From the NCBI GenBank assembly GCA_016720855.1, contig JADKJU010000002.1, positions 558,001-622,000 on the forward strand: DNA of 64,000 nt, written 5' to 3'. Below, one piece after another: positions 25,567 to 33,997 of the stretch (positions are counted from its first letter, which is position 1; each line of letters begins with the position of its first letter). A model generated the notes under the pieces. It did not search any database and was not told the DNA's origin. It saw only the letters and a list, made by a program, of their open reading frames with translations. This stretch comes from Betaproteobacteria bacterium. Lineage in GTDB: Bacteria; Pseudomonadota; Gammaproteobacteria; Burkholderiales; Usitatibacteraceae. A program made the translations under genes and the position numbers.

Positions 25567-26055
25567 CTAGCGGGCCCCGGCGGTCTTCACGAACTCGATC
25601 GAGGCCTGGAACAGCTCGAGATCCTCCCCGTAATCCGCCGCCTCTACCCGGTTGATCTGTATCCACTCCCTCGAGCTGGCCAGGCCGCCGGGCTGGAACG
25701 CGGCGACGTTCGCCCTCGAGAACTGCAGCTCGGTCGCGGAGGCGACGGGCAGGCGCAGCCCGACGCCGTCGCCGCTGATGCAGGCGAACATGCGGTCGCC
25801 GACGAAGTAGGCGTCGAGCCCGCTCAACTTCTTCGTGCTGACGCCCGGGAGCTTCAGTAGCACCGCGTCGATGAGTTCCTTGCGGGTGGGTTCCGGCTTG
25901 TCGGCTTTCACGGGCTTGCGTTCTCCCTTGATCTCGTCCTGGAGGAAGCGGTAACGGCCATGGAGTATGCAGCCGCGCATGCCCGGATCACAGACGGCGC
26001 CCCGGACAAGCTGGCATACGCCGTCGGTATCGTGCGGACAGGACCAGGAACTCAT
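25567..26055 (-). CDS. Cys-rich N-terminus fused to TfoX/YjbR-like domain
   Basis: The 162-residue protein has an N-terminal stretch with four Cys and two His (SCPHDTDGVCQLVRGAVCD, GMRGCILHGRY), a pattern that looks like a small metal site, and a C-terminal domain (KKLSGLDAYFVGDRMFACIS, REWIQINRVEA) similar to TfoX N-terminal or YjbR/CyaY-like folds. ATG 26055 is chosen because the Cys motif follows directly. Function unknown; it precedes the LLM oxidoreductase with no gap. Confidence 0.65.
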   Translation of the reverse strand: MSSWSCPHDTDGVCQLVRGAVCDPGMRGCILHGRYRFLQDEIKGERKPVKADKPEPTRKELIDAVLLKLPGVSTKKLSGLDAYFVGDRMFACISGDGVGLRLPVASATELQFSRANVAAFQPGGLASSREWIQINRVEAADYGEDLELFQASIEFVKTAGAR

Positions 26056-26164
26056 GAATGCATTCTTGCCCCAGCCGGGGCACTTTCGCAAGGGCGCAAT
26101 GGCGACCGTGGCCTATGGCCATGTGGGGAGCGATCGGTTCATGGAGGGAAGCGGCGAATCGGGG

Positions 26165-26758
26165 TCAGTCTTCCCGTTGCCGCAGCGCCCGTTCGATGCG
26201 GCGGTCGGGCACCAGCCAGAGGAGCGCCACGGACGCATAGATGGCGAGGGCGATCCACTGGGTCCAGCCCGCCGCGACGATCGCGACGATGTAAAGGGCG
26301 GGCGAGAGCTTTCCCTTCCAGTCGCGCCCCACGGCCTTCGCGAGCATCGAGCCGGGGCCTTCGGAGGCGATGATCGTTCGCTGCAGCACCCAGTAGGCGA
26401 TGGCGGCCATGAGCAGCACGAATCCATAGAGCGCCGCGGGCCCGGGCGCGAAATGATTCTCGCCCATCCATCCCGTGGCAAAGGGAAAGAGCGACAGCCA
26501 GAACAGGAGGTGGAGATTCGCCCACAGCATCGCGCCGGTCGCCTTGCCGCATGCGTGGAGCATGTGGTGGTGATTGTTCCAGTAGATGCCGACGTAGACG
26601 AAGCTCAGCACGTAACTCAGGAACACGGGCAGCAGCGGAAGCAGCGCATCCAGCTCCTCGCCGTGGGGCACCTTCATTTCCAGCACCATGATGGTGATGA
26701 TGATGGCGATCACGCCGTCGCTGAAGGCTTCCAGGCGGCCCTTGCCCATGGCGGTCAT
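26165..26758 (-). CDS. TMEM175/DUF1211-family membrane protein
   Basis: The 197-residue protein has RLEAFSDGVIAIIITIMV in its first membrane helix, which carries the FSD motif of TMEM175 channels, and further helices totalling about six, with NNHHHMLH after the second. Bacterial TMEM175 proteins form tetrameric potassium-permeable channels. Its ATG overlaps the stop of a 41-codon frame upstream (ATGA), which suggests translational coupling. Confidence 0.85.
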   Translation of the reverse strand: MTAMGKGRLEAFSDGVIAIIITIMVLEMKVPHGEELDALLPLLPVFLSYVLSFVYVGIYWNNHHHMLHACGKATGAMLWANLHLLFWLSLFPFATGWMGENHFAPGPAALYGFVLLMAAIAYWVLQRTIIASEGPGSMLAKAVGRDWKGKLSPALYIVAIVAAGWTQWIALAIYASVALLWLVPDRRIERALRQRED

Positions 26759-26880
26759 TTCGGGTTCGTGGGCGCGGCCGGCCTGCCGCCCTCGTCCTTG
26801 AATTCATGGCGAGGAGGGTTGCCCGTCTCCCCGCCGTTCACCTTAACGCCGCGCTTGCCCATGCTGAAGAATACGTACAT
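26755..26880 (-). CDS. small protein gene overlapping TMEM175 gene start
   Basis: ATG 26880 opens a 41-residue frame, MYVFFSMGKRGVKVNGGETG followed by a polar tail with NPPRHEFKDEGG. The stop overlaps the TMEM175 gene start by four bases. The coding-like sequence continues upstream of the ATG (YEDIDNLFA) without a usual start codon, so the real N-terminus may be longer. No clear ribosome site is visible. Family not recognised. Confidence 0.45.
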   Translation of the reverse strand: MYVFFSMGKRGVKVNGGETGNPPRHEFKDEGGRPAAPTNPK

Positions 26881-26946
26881 CGCGAAAAGGTTGTCGATAT
26901 CTTCGTAGCGTCCTTCCCTCTCACGATCGCCGGCTCATTTCCACCC

Positions 26947-27963
26947 TCAGGCCGTCACATCCCGAAGCCGCTTGGCCATTCCTGAATCACGATCCTTGCC
27001 ACGCGGCCGTGCCTGGCGCGAGCCGCTCTTCGAAATGGCGAGCGCGGGCAGGTTGCGCGCGACCTCGCGGGCAACGCGTTCGAGCTGTGCTGCAAAGGCC
27101 TGCGCCGCCGGGGAAAGGCTGCGATCGCGGCGGCGAAGCAACCCGATCCTGCGCCGGGCGGTGGCGTCCTCCAGCGGCCTTGCGAGCAGCCCGTCGAGGT
27201 TCAACTCGGGCAGGGCCAGCAGAGGCAGGACGGTGATGCCGAGGCCTTGGCGGACGAGCCCCGTCGCTGTCGTCATGTGCGTCACGTCGTAGCGTGACGA
27301 GTCCCCGGGTGCCAGGGCACCGACCTGGACCGCCTGGTCGTAGCGCGCCCGCACGCTCGAGCCGCGCGACAGCAGTATCAGGTCGTAGGGCACGACATCG
27401 CGCCAACGCAGCTTCGCGCGCGCCGCGAGGGCGTGCTTCACCGGGAAGACGGCCATGAAGGTGTCGTCGACGAGCGGCTGGAACGCCAGGTCGGAGTCCT
27501 GGTCGGGCCGGGCGGCCAGGGCGAGCTCGATCTGGTTCGTGCGGACCATGAACACCAGCTCTTCGTTGTGCGCCTCCACCACGCGCACGCGCAGCGTCGG
27601 ATGCGCGATGCGCAGGTTGCGCAGCGCCGGCGGGATCAACGTGAGCGCGGTCGACGGCAGCGCGCCCAGCACCACCGAGCCGCGCCTGGCCGCGGCGAGA
27701 TCGAGGATGCTGCGGTAGGCGTCCTCGAGGTCGGATATCGGGCGCTCGATGCGCGCCAGGAACTCGCGTCCCGCGGCCGTGAGCTCGATCGCGCGCGTGG
27801 TGCGGTCGAAAAGGCGCGCGCCCAGGATGTCTTCCAGGTCGCGGATCAGCGCGGTGAAGGAGGGCTGCGTGACGCCGAGGCGATCGGCGGCATGGGTGAA
27901 GGATCCGGTCTCGACGGCGAGGAGGAATGCCTTGAGCGGGCGATACTTGATATTCATTGCCAT
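26947..27963 (-). CDS. LysR-family transcriptional regulator
   Basis: The 338-residue protein has an N-terminal winged helix-turn-helix (YRPLKAFLLAVETGSFTHAA, DRLGVTQPSFTALIRDLE) and a periplasmic-binding-protein-like effector domain (VVLGALPSTALTLIPPALR, LVRQGLGITVLPLLALPEL). A basic tail of about 35 residues follows. It is divergent from the aldehyde dehydrogenase gene with a 104-base gap that contains an AT-rich stretch near 27961-28000 and probably the LysR site. It is a likely regulator of the ALDH-epimerase-Bug genes. Confidence 0.9.
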   Translation of the reverse strand: MAMNIKYRPLKAFLLAVETGSFTHAADRLGVTQPSFTALIRDLEDILGARLFDRTTRAIELTAAGREFLARIERPISDLEDAYRSILDLAAARRGSVVLGALPSTALTLIPPALRNLRIAHPTLRVRVVEAHNEELVFMVRTNQIELALAARPDQDSDLAFQPLVDDTFMAVFPVKHALAARAKLRWRDVVPYDLILLSRGSSVRARYDQAVQVGALAPGDSSRYDVTHMTTATGLVRQGLGITVLPLLALPELNLDGLLARPLEDATARRRIGLLRRRDRSLSPAAQAFAAQLERVAREVARNLPALAISKSGSRQARPRGKDRDSGMAKRLRDVTA

Positions 27964-28067
27964 AGACTAATAATACCCATGCAATATCGAATTGTCCCAA
28001 TCGGAGCGAGGGATGAAGATGTCCGTCTCGCTCAAGCGGTCCGGATGGGCCCCAAGGAGTTCCGCCA

Positions 28068-29543
28068 ATGAACGCAGTGACCGCCAAGCCTTTCCAGGTC
28101 GGCCCCGAGTGGCGCTCCGGCCGCGGCGCCGAGGACGTGATCACCTCCATCAACGCCGCGGATGGCAGCGTGGCCGGAGTCGTGGTCCGCGCCCGCCCGG
28201 CGGACGTCGCCCACGCAGTGGGTGTCGCCGAGGAGGCGTTCCGCCGCCAGCCCTGGCGAAAGCTGCGTCCCGACCAGCGCGCCACCACGCTCTACGAGAT
28301 AGGCCGGCGCATCGCGGCGGAGCGCGAGCCGCTGGCGCACCTGCAGATGCTGGACAGCGGCAAGCCGCTCAAGGAATGCCAGAACATGGTGGACAACGCG
28401 GCGTACTTCTTCCGCTACTACGCCGCCCTGTGCGAAACCTGGCAGAACGAGGTGACGAGCCCGCGCGGCGAGTACTTCTCGATGTCGCTTGCCGAACCCT
28501 ACGGCGTCGTCGCCGCGATCACGCCGTGGAACTCCCCGATCATGGCGGAGGCGCAGAAGGCGGCGCCCGCGCTCGCCGCCGGCAACGCGGTCGTGCTGAA
28601 GCCTTCAGAGGAAACCCCGCAGCTCGCCCTCGAGCTGGCGCGAATCTGCGGCGAGGCGGGCCTGCCCGAGGGCCTCTTCACCGCGCTTCCCGGCTATGGC
28701 GAGGATGTCGGCGCGGCGCTGGTGAAGCATCCGGGCGTTCGCATGGTGTCCTTCACCGGCGGCACCGAAACCGGACGCGCCATCGCCACCATCGCCGGGC
28801 AACGGCTCATTCCCACAGGACTCGAACTGGGCGGCAAGTCGCCGCACATCGTCTTCGAGGATGCGGATTTCGAGAAGGCGCTGGCTGGCGTCTTGTCGGG
28901 CATCTATGGTTCCGCCGGGCAGAGCTGCGTCGCCGGCACGCGCCTCTTCGTGCAGAAATCCCTCTACGCCCGGTTCGTCGCAGAGCTCGTCGAGCGCACG
29001 AAGAAGGTCCGCGTCGGCATGCCCGACGACCCGAAGACGCAGATGGGCCCGCTCGTCTCGAGCGGCCACCGCGACAAGGTCGCCCGCTACGTCGAGATCG
29101 CGCGCCAGGAAGGCGGGCGCGTATTGACGGGCGGGGCGATCCCCGGCGATCCCGCGCTGGCCCGCGGCTGCTTCTACCTGCCCACCGTCATCGAGGGCCT
29201 TCCCAATGGAGCGCGCGCGTGCCAGGAGGAGATCTTCGGGCCCGTGCTCGTGTGCCTGCCCTTCGAGGACGAGGCCGACGTGATCGCGCAGGGCAATGAC
29301 ACCGTCTACGGCCTTGCTGCCGGCATGTGGACGGCCGACTACGCGCGCGCCTGGCGGGTGGCGCGCGAGCTGGAGGCGGGCTCGGTGTGGATCAACACCT
29401 ACAAGCAATCGCACATCGCCACCGCCTTCGGCGGCTTCAAGGCAAGCGGAATCGGCCGCGAGAAGGGCTACCACGGGCTGCGGCTCTACAGCCAGGTGAA
29501 GAGCGTCTTCTTCGGCATGCACGACAAACCCATGGGACTCTAG
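28068..29543 (+). CDS. NAD(P)-dependent aldehyde dehydrogenase
   Basis: The 491-residue protein has all key ALDH residues: Asn155 (TPWNSP), Lys178 (VLKPSEE), Glu253 (LELGGKSP) and the catalytic Cys287 (GQSCVAGTR), in the normal length. It would oxidise an aldehyde to the acid in the cytosol; the substrate is unknown, but the context of two carboxylate-type Bug binding proteins suggests use of an aromatic or short organic acid pathway. AAGGAG lies 9 bases upstream. The next gene follows after two bases. Confidence 0.92.
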   Translation: MNAVTAKPFQVGPEWRSGRGAEDVITSINAADGSVAGVVVRARPADVAHAVGVAEEAFRRQPWRKLRPDQRATTLYEIGRRIAAEREPLAHLQMLDSGKPLKECQNMVDNAAYFFRYYAALCETWQNEVTSPRGEYFSMSLAEPYGVVAAITPWNSPIMAEAQKAAPALAAGNAVVLKPSEETPQLALELARICGEAGLPEGLFTALPGYGEDVGAALVKHPGVRMVSFTGGTETGRAIATIAGQRLIPTGLELGGKSPHIVFEDADFEKALAGVLSGIYGSAGQSCVAGTRLFVQKSLYARFVAELVERTKKVRVGMPDDPKTQMGPLVSSGHRDKVARYVEIARQEGGRVLTGGAIPGDPALARGCFYLPTVIEGLPNGARACQEEIFGPVLVCLPFEDEADVIAQGNDTVYGLAAGMWTADYARAWRVARELEAGSVWINTYKQSHIATAFGGFKASGIGREKGYHGLRLYSQVKSVFFGMHDKPMGL

Positions 29544-29545
29544 AC

Positions 29546-30574
29546 ATGACGAAAGCCAAGCAAGGCGTGGCCGTGAAGCTCGAGGGCGCGCGCATCCTCA
29601 TCGCCGGGGCCGCGAGCCTCGTGGGATCGCACACCGCCGACAAGCTCCTCGCCGCGGGCGTGAAGGAAGTGGTGCTGCTGGACAACTTCGCCTTCGGCAC
29701 GCCGGAGGCCATCGCGCACCTGAAGGACGACCCGCGCGTTCGCATCGTGAAGGGCGACCTCATGCGCCTGCACGAGCTCATCGCCGCGACCGCAGGGATC
29801 GATGGCGTGCTGCACCTCGCCGCCTACATGACGCTCGGATTCGCGCAGTCGCCGTGGGAGGCGATCGACGTGAACATCCGCGGCGCGCAGAACATGCTCG
29901 AGGCCTGCAAGATCAACAACGTGAAGAAGGTCGTGTTCGCCTCGTCCAATGCGGTCTACGGGTACGGGCCGGGCATCGTCGGCGCGCTCGTCGAGGGCGG
30001 GCCGTTCCACTCCGCGGGCGCGCCGCCTGCGGCGATCCTCTACGGCGCCTCGAAGATCATGGGTGAGCAGCTCTGCCGCCAGTACCACCAGAAGCACGGC
30101 CTCGACTACGTGGTGCTGCGCTACTCCACCGTCTACGGCGAGCGCCAGCACTACCGCGCCGCCAACGCGCTCTACATCATGGAAACCTACGACCGCGTGC
30201 GCCGCGGCGAGCGCCCCGTGCTGCCGGGCGACGGCAAGGACAGCAAGCACTTCGTGAACGTGGCGGACCTGGCGCGCGCCAACCTGGCGGCCTTCGAAAG
30301 CGCCGCCACCGACATCGCGGTGAACGTCACCGGCCCGGAGCCCATCACCACCGGCGAGCTGGTCCAGCTCGTGCTCGACTACTGCAAGAGCCCGCTCAAG
30401 CCGGAGATCAAGGCCGACCCGCCGGGAACCGTCCGGCTCACATCCGGGGGCGCCTTCCACATCCCGCACGACCTCGCGGGCGAGGTGATCGGCTGGAAGC
30501 CGGAGGTGGGCATGAGGGAAGGCATCACGCGGCTGCTGGCGTGGTGCGAGGCCGAGGAAGCGCGCGGCAAGTGA
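29546..30574 (+). CDS. NAD-dependent epimerase/dehydratase family protein
   Basis: The 342-residue extended SDR has ARILIAGAASLVGSHTADK, in which the first Gly of the usual GxxGxxG loop is present but the rest is GAASLVG, then LLDNFAFGTPEA, VLHLAAYMTL, SSNAVYG and the catalytic YGASK. It resembles sugar-nucleotide epimerases, but in this catabolic setting it may act on another hydroxy compound. It starts two bases after the ALDH stop and 31 bases before the first Bug gene. Confidence 0.85.
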   Translation: MTKAKQGVAVKLEGARILIAGAASLVGSHTADKLLAAGVKEVVLLDNFAFGTPEAIAHLKDDPRVRIVKGDLMRLHELIAATAGIDGVLHLAAYMTLGFAQSPWEAIDVNIRGAQNMLEACKINNVKKVVFASSNAVYGYGPGIVGALVEGGPFHSAGAPPAAILYGASKIMGEQLCRQYHQKHGLDYVVLRYSTVYGERQHYRAANALYIMETYDRVRRGERPVLPGDGKDSKHFVNVADLARANLAAFESAATDIAVNVTGPEPITTGELVQLVLDYCKSPLKPEIKADPPGTVRLTSGGAFHIPHDLAGEVIGWKPEVGMREGITRLLAWCEAEEARGK

Positions 30575-30605
30575 GCCGTGACCGGAAGACGACGGAGGAA
30601 ATGAA

Positions 30606-31565
30606 ATGAAACCGATACAGATGCTTCTCGCCCGGACCGCGTTCTTCGCGTCCGCCATCCTCGCAACCGCCCCGGCCTGGGCCTGGCCCGACAAGCCGAT
30701 CGAGATCATCGTCGGCTTCGCTGCGGGAGGCGGCACGGACATCACGGCCCGCACGCTCGCCCCGCACCTGGCCAAGGCGCTCGGCGGCCAGGTCGTGGTG
30801 AACAACAAGCCCGGCGCATCGGGGGCCATCGGCCTGGCGTGGGTGGCGCGGGCGAAGCCCGACGGCTACACGCTGGGCATGACCAACTTCCCGGGCCTGC
30901 TCACGCTGCCCATCGAGCGCGACGCAGGGTTCAAGCGGGGCGATTTCGCCTACCTGGGCAACCTGGTTCGCGATCCGAGCGCCTTCAGCGTCACGGTGGA
31001 GAGTCCGTACCGGAACATCGCGGAACTCATCGCGGCCGCGAAAAAGGCGCCGGGGTCGATCAGCTACGGCTCCACGGGCGTGGGCACCGACGATCACCTC
31101 CAGTTGGTGATGTTCGAAGAGCTCACCGGCACGAAGCTGCTGCATGCGCCTTTCCAGGGCGCGGGGCCGCTGCGCAGTGCGATGCTCGGCGGCCACGTGA
31201 TCGTGGGCGGCCTCAATCTTGGTGAAGTGATGCCCCACGCCGGCAAGACCATGCGGCCCCTGGCGCAGGCGAGCGACAAGCGCTCCCCCCTCGCGCCCGA
31301 TGTGCCCACGTTCAAGGAGCAGGGCGTGAACCTCGTGTTCGCATCCGAGCGCGGCATCGTCGCGCCCAGGGGCCTGGCGCCGGAAGTCGAGCAGCGAATC
31401 GCAGCCGCCCTGAAGCAGATCGCCGGGAATCCCGAGTTCCAGGCGCAGATGAAGTCGCAGTTCACCGAGATGGACTACCTGGCCGGCGCGGAATGGAAGA
31501 AGCGTCTGGACGGCGCCGACGCGCAGTTCAGGAAGATGTGGGCGACGAAGCCGTGGACGGAATGA
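30606..31565 (+). CDS. Bug/TctC-family periplasmic solute-binding protein
   Basis: The 319-residue precursor has a signal peptide (ILATAPAWAWP at cleavage) and Bug hallmarks: KPIEIIVGFAAGGGTDITAR, VVVNNKPGASGAIGL and KPDGYTLGM. These proteins bind carboxylates for tripartite tricarboxylate transporters or sensing. No TctA/TctB permease genes are near, as is common for Bug proteins in betaproteobacteria. GGAGG-like sequence precedes ATG 30606. Confidence 0.92.
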   Translation: MKPIQMLLARTAFFASAILATAPAWAWPDKPIEIIVGFAAGGGTDITARTLAPHLAKALGGQVVVNNKPGASGAIGLAWVARAKPDGYTLGMTNFPGLLTLPIERDAGFKRGDFAYLGNLVRDPSAFSVTVESPYRNIAELIAAAKKAPGSISYGSTGVGTDDHLQLVMFEELTGTKLLHAPFQGAGPLRSAMLGGHVIVGGLNLGEVMPHAGKTMRPLAQASDKRSPLAPDVPTFKEQGVNLVFASERGIVAPRGLAPEVEQRIAAALKQIAGNPEFQAQMKSQFTEMDYLAGAEWKKRLDGADAQFRKMWATKPWTE

Positions 31566-31594
31566 CAACGACGATAACGAGCGAGGAGACAACG

Positions 31595-32563
31595 ATGACC
31601 CTTAAGAGATGGTGTGGCGGTGTCCTGGGGGCGTTCGCCCTGTTGTCCGCGTTGCCTGCGCAGGCGCAGGCCTATCCGGTGAAGCCCGTCACCATCGTGG
31701 TGCCCTACCCGGCAGGCGGTGCGACGGACGTGATCGCGCGGATGGTGGGCGAGAAAGTCGCCAAGGACTGGGGGCAGCCCGTCGTGGTGAACAACAGGCC
31801 CGGCGCCGGGACGATCATTGCCGCCGAGTCGGTGGCGCGCTCGACGGGCGACGGCTACACGCTCTACTTGACCACGGCGGCGCACACCATCAGCGCAAGC
31901 CTGTACAAGAAGCTCAACTACGATCCCATCAAGGACTTCTCGGCGATAACCCTCATCGCGACAATTCCGCTGGTGCTCGTGACCACGCCCTCGCTCCCGG
32001 TGAAGACCCTGTCCGACGTGATCGCGTACGCCAGGGCCAATCCGGGCCTGGCGTTCGCCTCGCCAGGCAACGGCTCGCCGCAGCACCTGTCGATGGAACT
32101 GTTCAAGACGCAGAACAAGCTCGAGCTCACGCACGTGCCCTACAAGGGGGATGCGCCGATGCTCACGGACATCATCGGCGGCCAGGTGCCGATGGCGCTG
32201 GTGACGCTCTCGGCGGCGCTGCCCCACATCAAGGCGGGCAAGGTGAGGGCGATTGCGCTGGCGCATCCGAAGCGCCTGGCGAGCATTGCGGACGTCCCGA
32301 CGTTCGCGGAGGCCGGCATGCCCGGGTTCACCGCGGCCACCTGGTTCGGCCTGTTCGGGCCGGCGAGCCTCTCGCCCGAGTTGCAGGGGCGGATCTACCG
32401 CGACGTCTCGAAGGTCGTGGCAGACCCGGCGTTCACCGCCAAGCTCGTCGAGATGGGGGCGGAAGTCGACAGCAGCACGCCCCAGGCCTTCCAGGCGCTC
32501 ATCCAGGCGGAGACGAAGCGCTGGGCCGAGGCGGTACGCATTTCCGGGGCGCAGGTCGACTGA
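31595..32563 (+). CDS. Bug/TctC-family periplasmic solute-binding protein (second)
   Basis: The 322-residue precursor has a signal peptide (ALLSALPAQAQAYP at cleavage) and the same Bug landmarks: KPVTIVVPYPAGGATDVIAR, VVVNNRPGAGTIIAA, GDGYTLYLTT and FASPGNGSPQHLSMEL. It is clearly diverged from the first copy, so the pair probably binds different acids. GAGGAG 6 bases upstream fixes ATG 31595. It is the last gene of the catabolic set and is followed by a hairpin. Confidence 0.92.
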   Translation: MTLKRWCGGVLGAFALLSALPAQAQAYPVKPVTIVVPYPAGGATDVIARMVGEKVAKDWGQPVVVNNRPGAGTIIAAESVARSTGDGYTLYLTTAAHTISASLYKKLNYDPIKDFSAITLIATIPLVLVTTPSLPVKTLSDVIAYARANPGLAFASPGNGSPQHLSMELFKTQNKLELTHVPYKGDAPMLTDIIGGQVPMALVTLSAALPHIKAGKVRAIALAHPKRLASIADVPTFAEAGMPGFTAATWFGLFGPASLSPELQGRIYRDVSKVVADPAFTAKLVEMGAEVDSSTPQAFQALIQAETKRWAEAVRISGAQVD

Positions 32564-32581
32564 CCCCGTCACCAACGAAAG

Positions 32582-32607
32582 GGCCCGCGAGCGCAAGCAC
32601 GCGGGCC
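32582..32607. terminator. hairpin between convergent genes
   Basis: GGCCCGCG and CGCGGGCC form an 8-bp stem with a 10-base loop, 18 bases after the stop of the second Bug gene and upstream of the 3' end of the convergent DUF2252 gene. Read on the minus strand it is followed by CCCTTTCG, so it may terminate both transcripts. Confidence 0.6.
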
Positions 32608-32658
32608 GTCTTCCGGGGAACCGAGGGGCGTCGGCACCCGCATGCCCCCGCGAATCCG

Positions 32659-33888
32659 CTATCCGAATTGCCCATCCGCCAGCGCCTTCGTGAAGACCTT
32701 CCACTGGCCCTCCGTCACGAGGGTCATCTCCGCGGCGGCCTCGAGGACCTGCTTCGCCCATTCGCCCCCCTGCGCAAAGGCGATCAGCTCGTCGGCGGTT
32801 GCCGACCCCGATCGGCCCGAGGCGCGCAGGTGGTCCCAGGCAAGGACCCGCCCCATCGTCGCGGTCACTTCCTTCAGCCGGTCCAGCTTGCGGCCCCACT
32901 CTCCGATCGCGACCCGGTCCTCGGAAGGCTGCAGCCCCTTGAGGATGCAGGGCAGCGTGCCGAGCTTCGCGGGCCGCAGGAACGCGTGATCGACGGCCTG
33001 GCAGCGCTTCTGGACAGCGACCACGCGGCTCGCTTCGTCCGGCCACGCGGGCTGCTCGATGCCCTGCCGCGAAAGGTGCGGACCCATCGCGGTCGGCTTC
33101 GCCTCCTTGATGTCGAGCAGGTAATTGCCGTCGGGCGAACCCTTGCCCTCCACCAGCACGACGAAGCGCTCCACGCCGAGGCTGCCCGTCCCGGCGATAC
33201 GCCTTGCCACGTCGAGCACCTGGAAGAACTTCGGGTCTTTCTGCGCGGCGGCGAACCGGTCCATGAATTCCGTCACCAGCTTCCTCTGGACCTCGGAGGC
33301 GGCCAACGCCTTCACCCCGTCCACCTTCAGGCTGCGTTGGCGGCCCTTGCGGACCGTGCGCTTGTCCAGGAAGGAAGCCCTTTCGCGATCGTGCAGGGAG
33401 GACAGCAGGTCGTTCACGAGCCCCGTGGAAGTTTCCGGCTCGACCCAGAGCGGCTTTCCCTGCACGAGCGCGGCCCGATAGGCGTCGACGCAGCTCGTGC
33501 TTGCGGCAATCGCCTCCGCACGCGTCGCGTTGAGCGCGACTTCTCCGCACTGGATGCTCGTGAGCAGGCGCACGATGTCCCAGGTCGCCGGGGCCAGGGC
33601 GGCCTCGTCGAAATCGTTGATGTCGAAATAGACGAGCCGGTTGTCGCCCTTGTAGCTGCCGAAATTCTCGAAGTGCAGGTCGCCGCAACACCACGCGAGC
33701 GGCGCGTTGCGGAACAGCGGGGCGTCCGGCAGCGCGTCGTAAAAGAGCGGGCAGGCACCGCGCAGGAACACGAACGGGCTCTGGGCCATCTTCGCGAACT
33801 TCATCGCGAGGCGCTCGGGGTCGCGCCCCTTGTTGTTGGCGGCGAGCTTCGCCACGACATCCAAGGTGCCGGCAGGTTTCAGTGTCAT
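32659..33888 (-). CDS. DUF2252-family protein
   Basis: The 409-residue protein has the kinase-like DUF2252 landmarks WCCGDLHFENFGSYKG and YFDINDFDEAALAPATWD, which hold the probable catalytic and metal-binding Asp residues, and GNYLLDIKEAKPTAM with a conserved Lys. DUF2252 belongs to the protein kinase-like fold of aminoglycoside phosphotransferase type, but its substrate is unknown. Transcribed alone between two terminator-like hairpins. Confidence 0.85.
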   Translation of the reverse strand: MTLKPAGTLDVVAKLAANNKGRDPERLAMKFAKMAQSPFVFLRGACPLFYDALPDAPLFRNAPLAWCCGDLHFENFGSYKGDNRLVYFDINDFDEAALAPATWDIVRLLTSIQCGEVALNATRAEAIAASTSCVDAYRAALVQGKPLWVEPETSTGLVNDLLSSLHDRERASFLDKRTVRKGRQRSLKVDGVKALAASEVQRKLVTEFMDRFAAAQKDPKFFQVLDVARRIAGTGSLGVERFVVLVEGKGSPDGNYLLDIKEAKPTAMGPHLSRQGIEQPAWPDEASRVVAVQKRCQAVDHAFLRPAKLGTLPCILKGLQPSEDRVAIGEWGRKLDRLKEVTATMGRVLAWDHLRASGRSGSATADELIAFAQGGEWAKQVLEAAAEMTLVTEGQWKVFTKALADGQFG

Positions 33889-33934
33889 GGGAGGTCCTGT
33901 GCAGCGCAGCGGTTGGACAGGCCCATGCTACCGC

Positions 33935-33968
33935 AAAGAAAAAACCCGCGAGCTCGCGCCCGCGGGTT
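33935..33968 (-). terminator. Rho-independent terminator of nrdJ
   Basis: On the minus strand AACCCGCG and CGCGGGTT form an 8-bp stem with a 10-base loop followed directly by a T-rich run (TTTTCTTT). It begins about 30 bases after the nrdJ stop, so it is the natural terminator of that gene. Confidence 0.85.
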
Positions 33969-33997
33969 CTGTCGGCGGCAGACCGAGTGGCGTCAGG

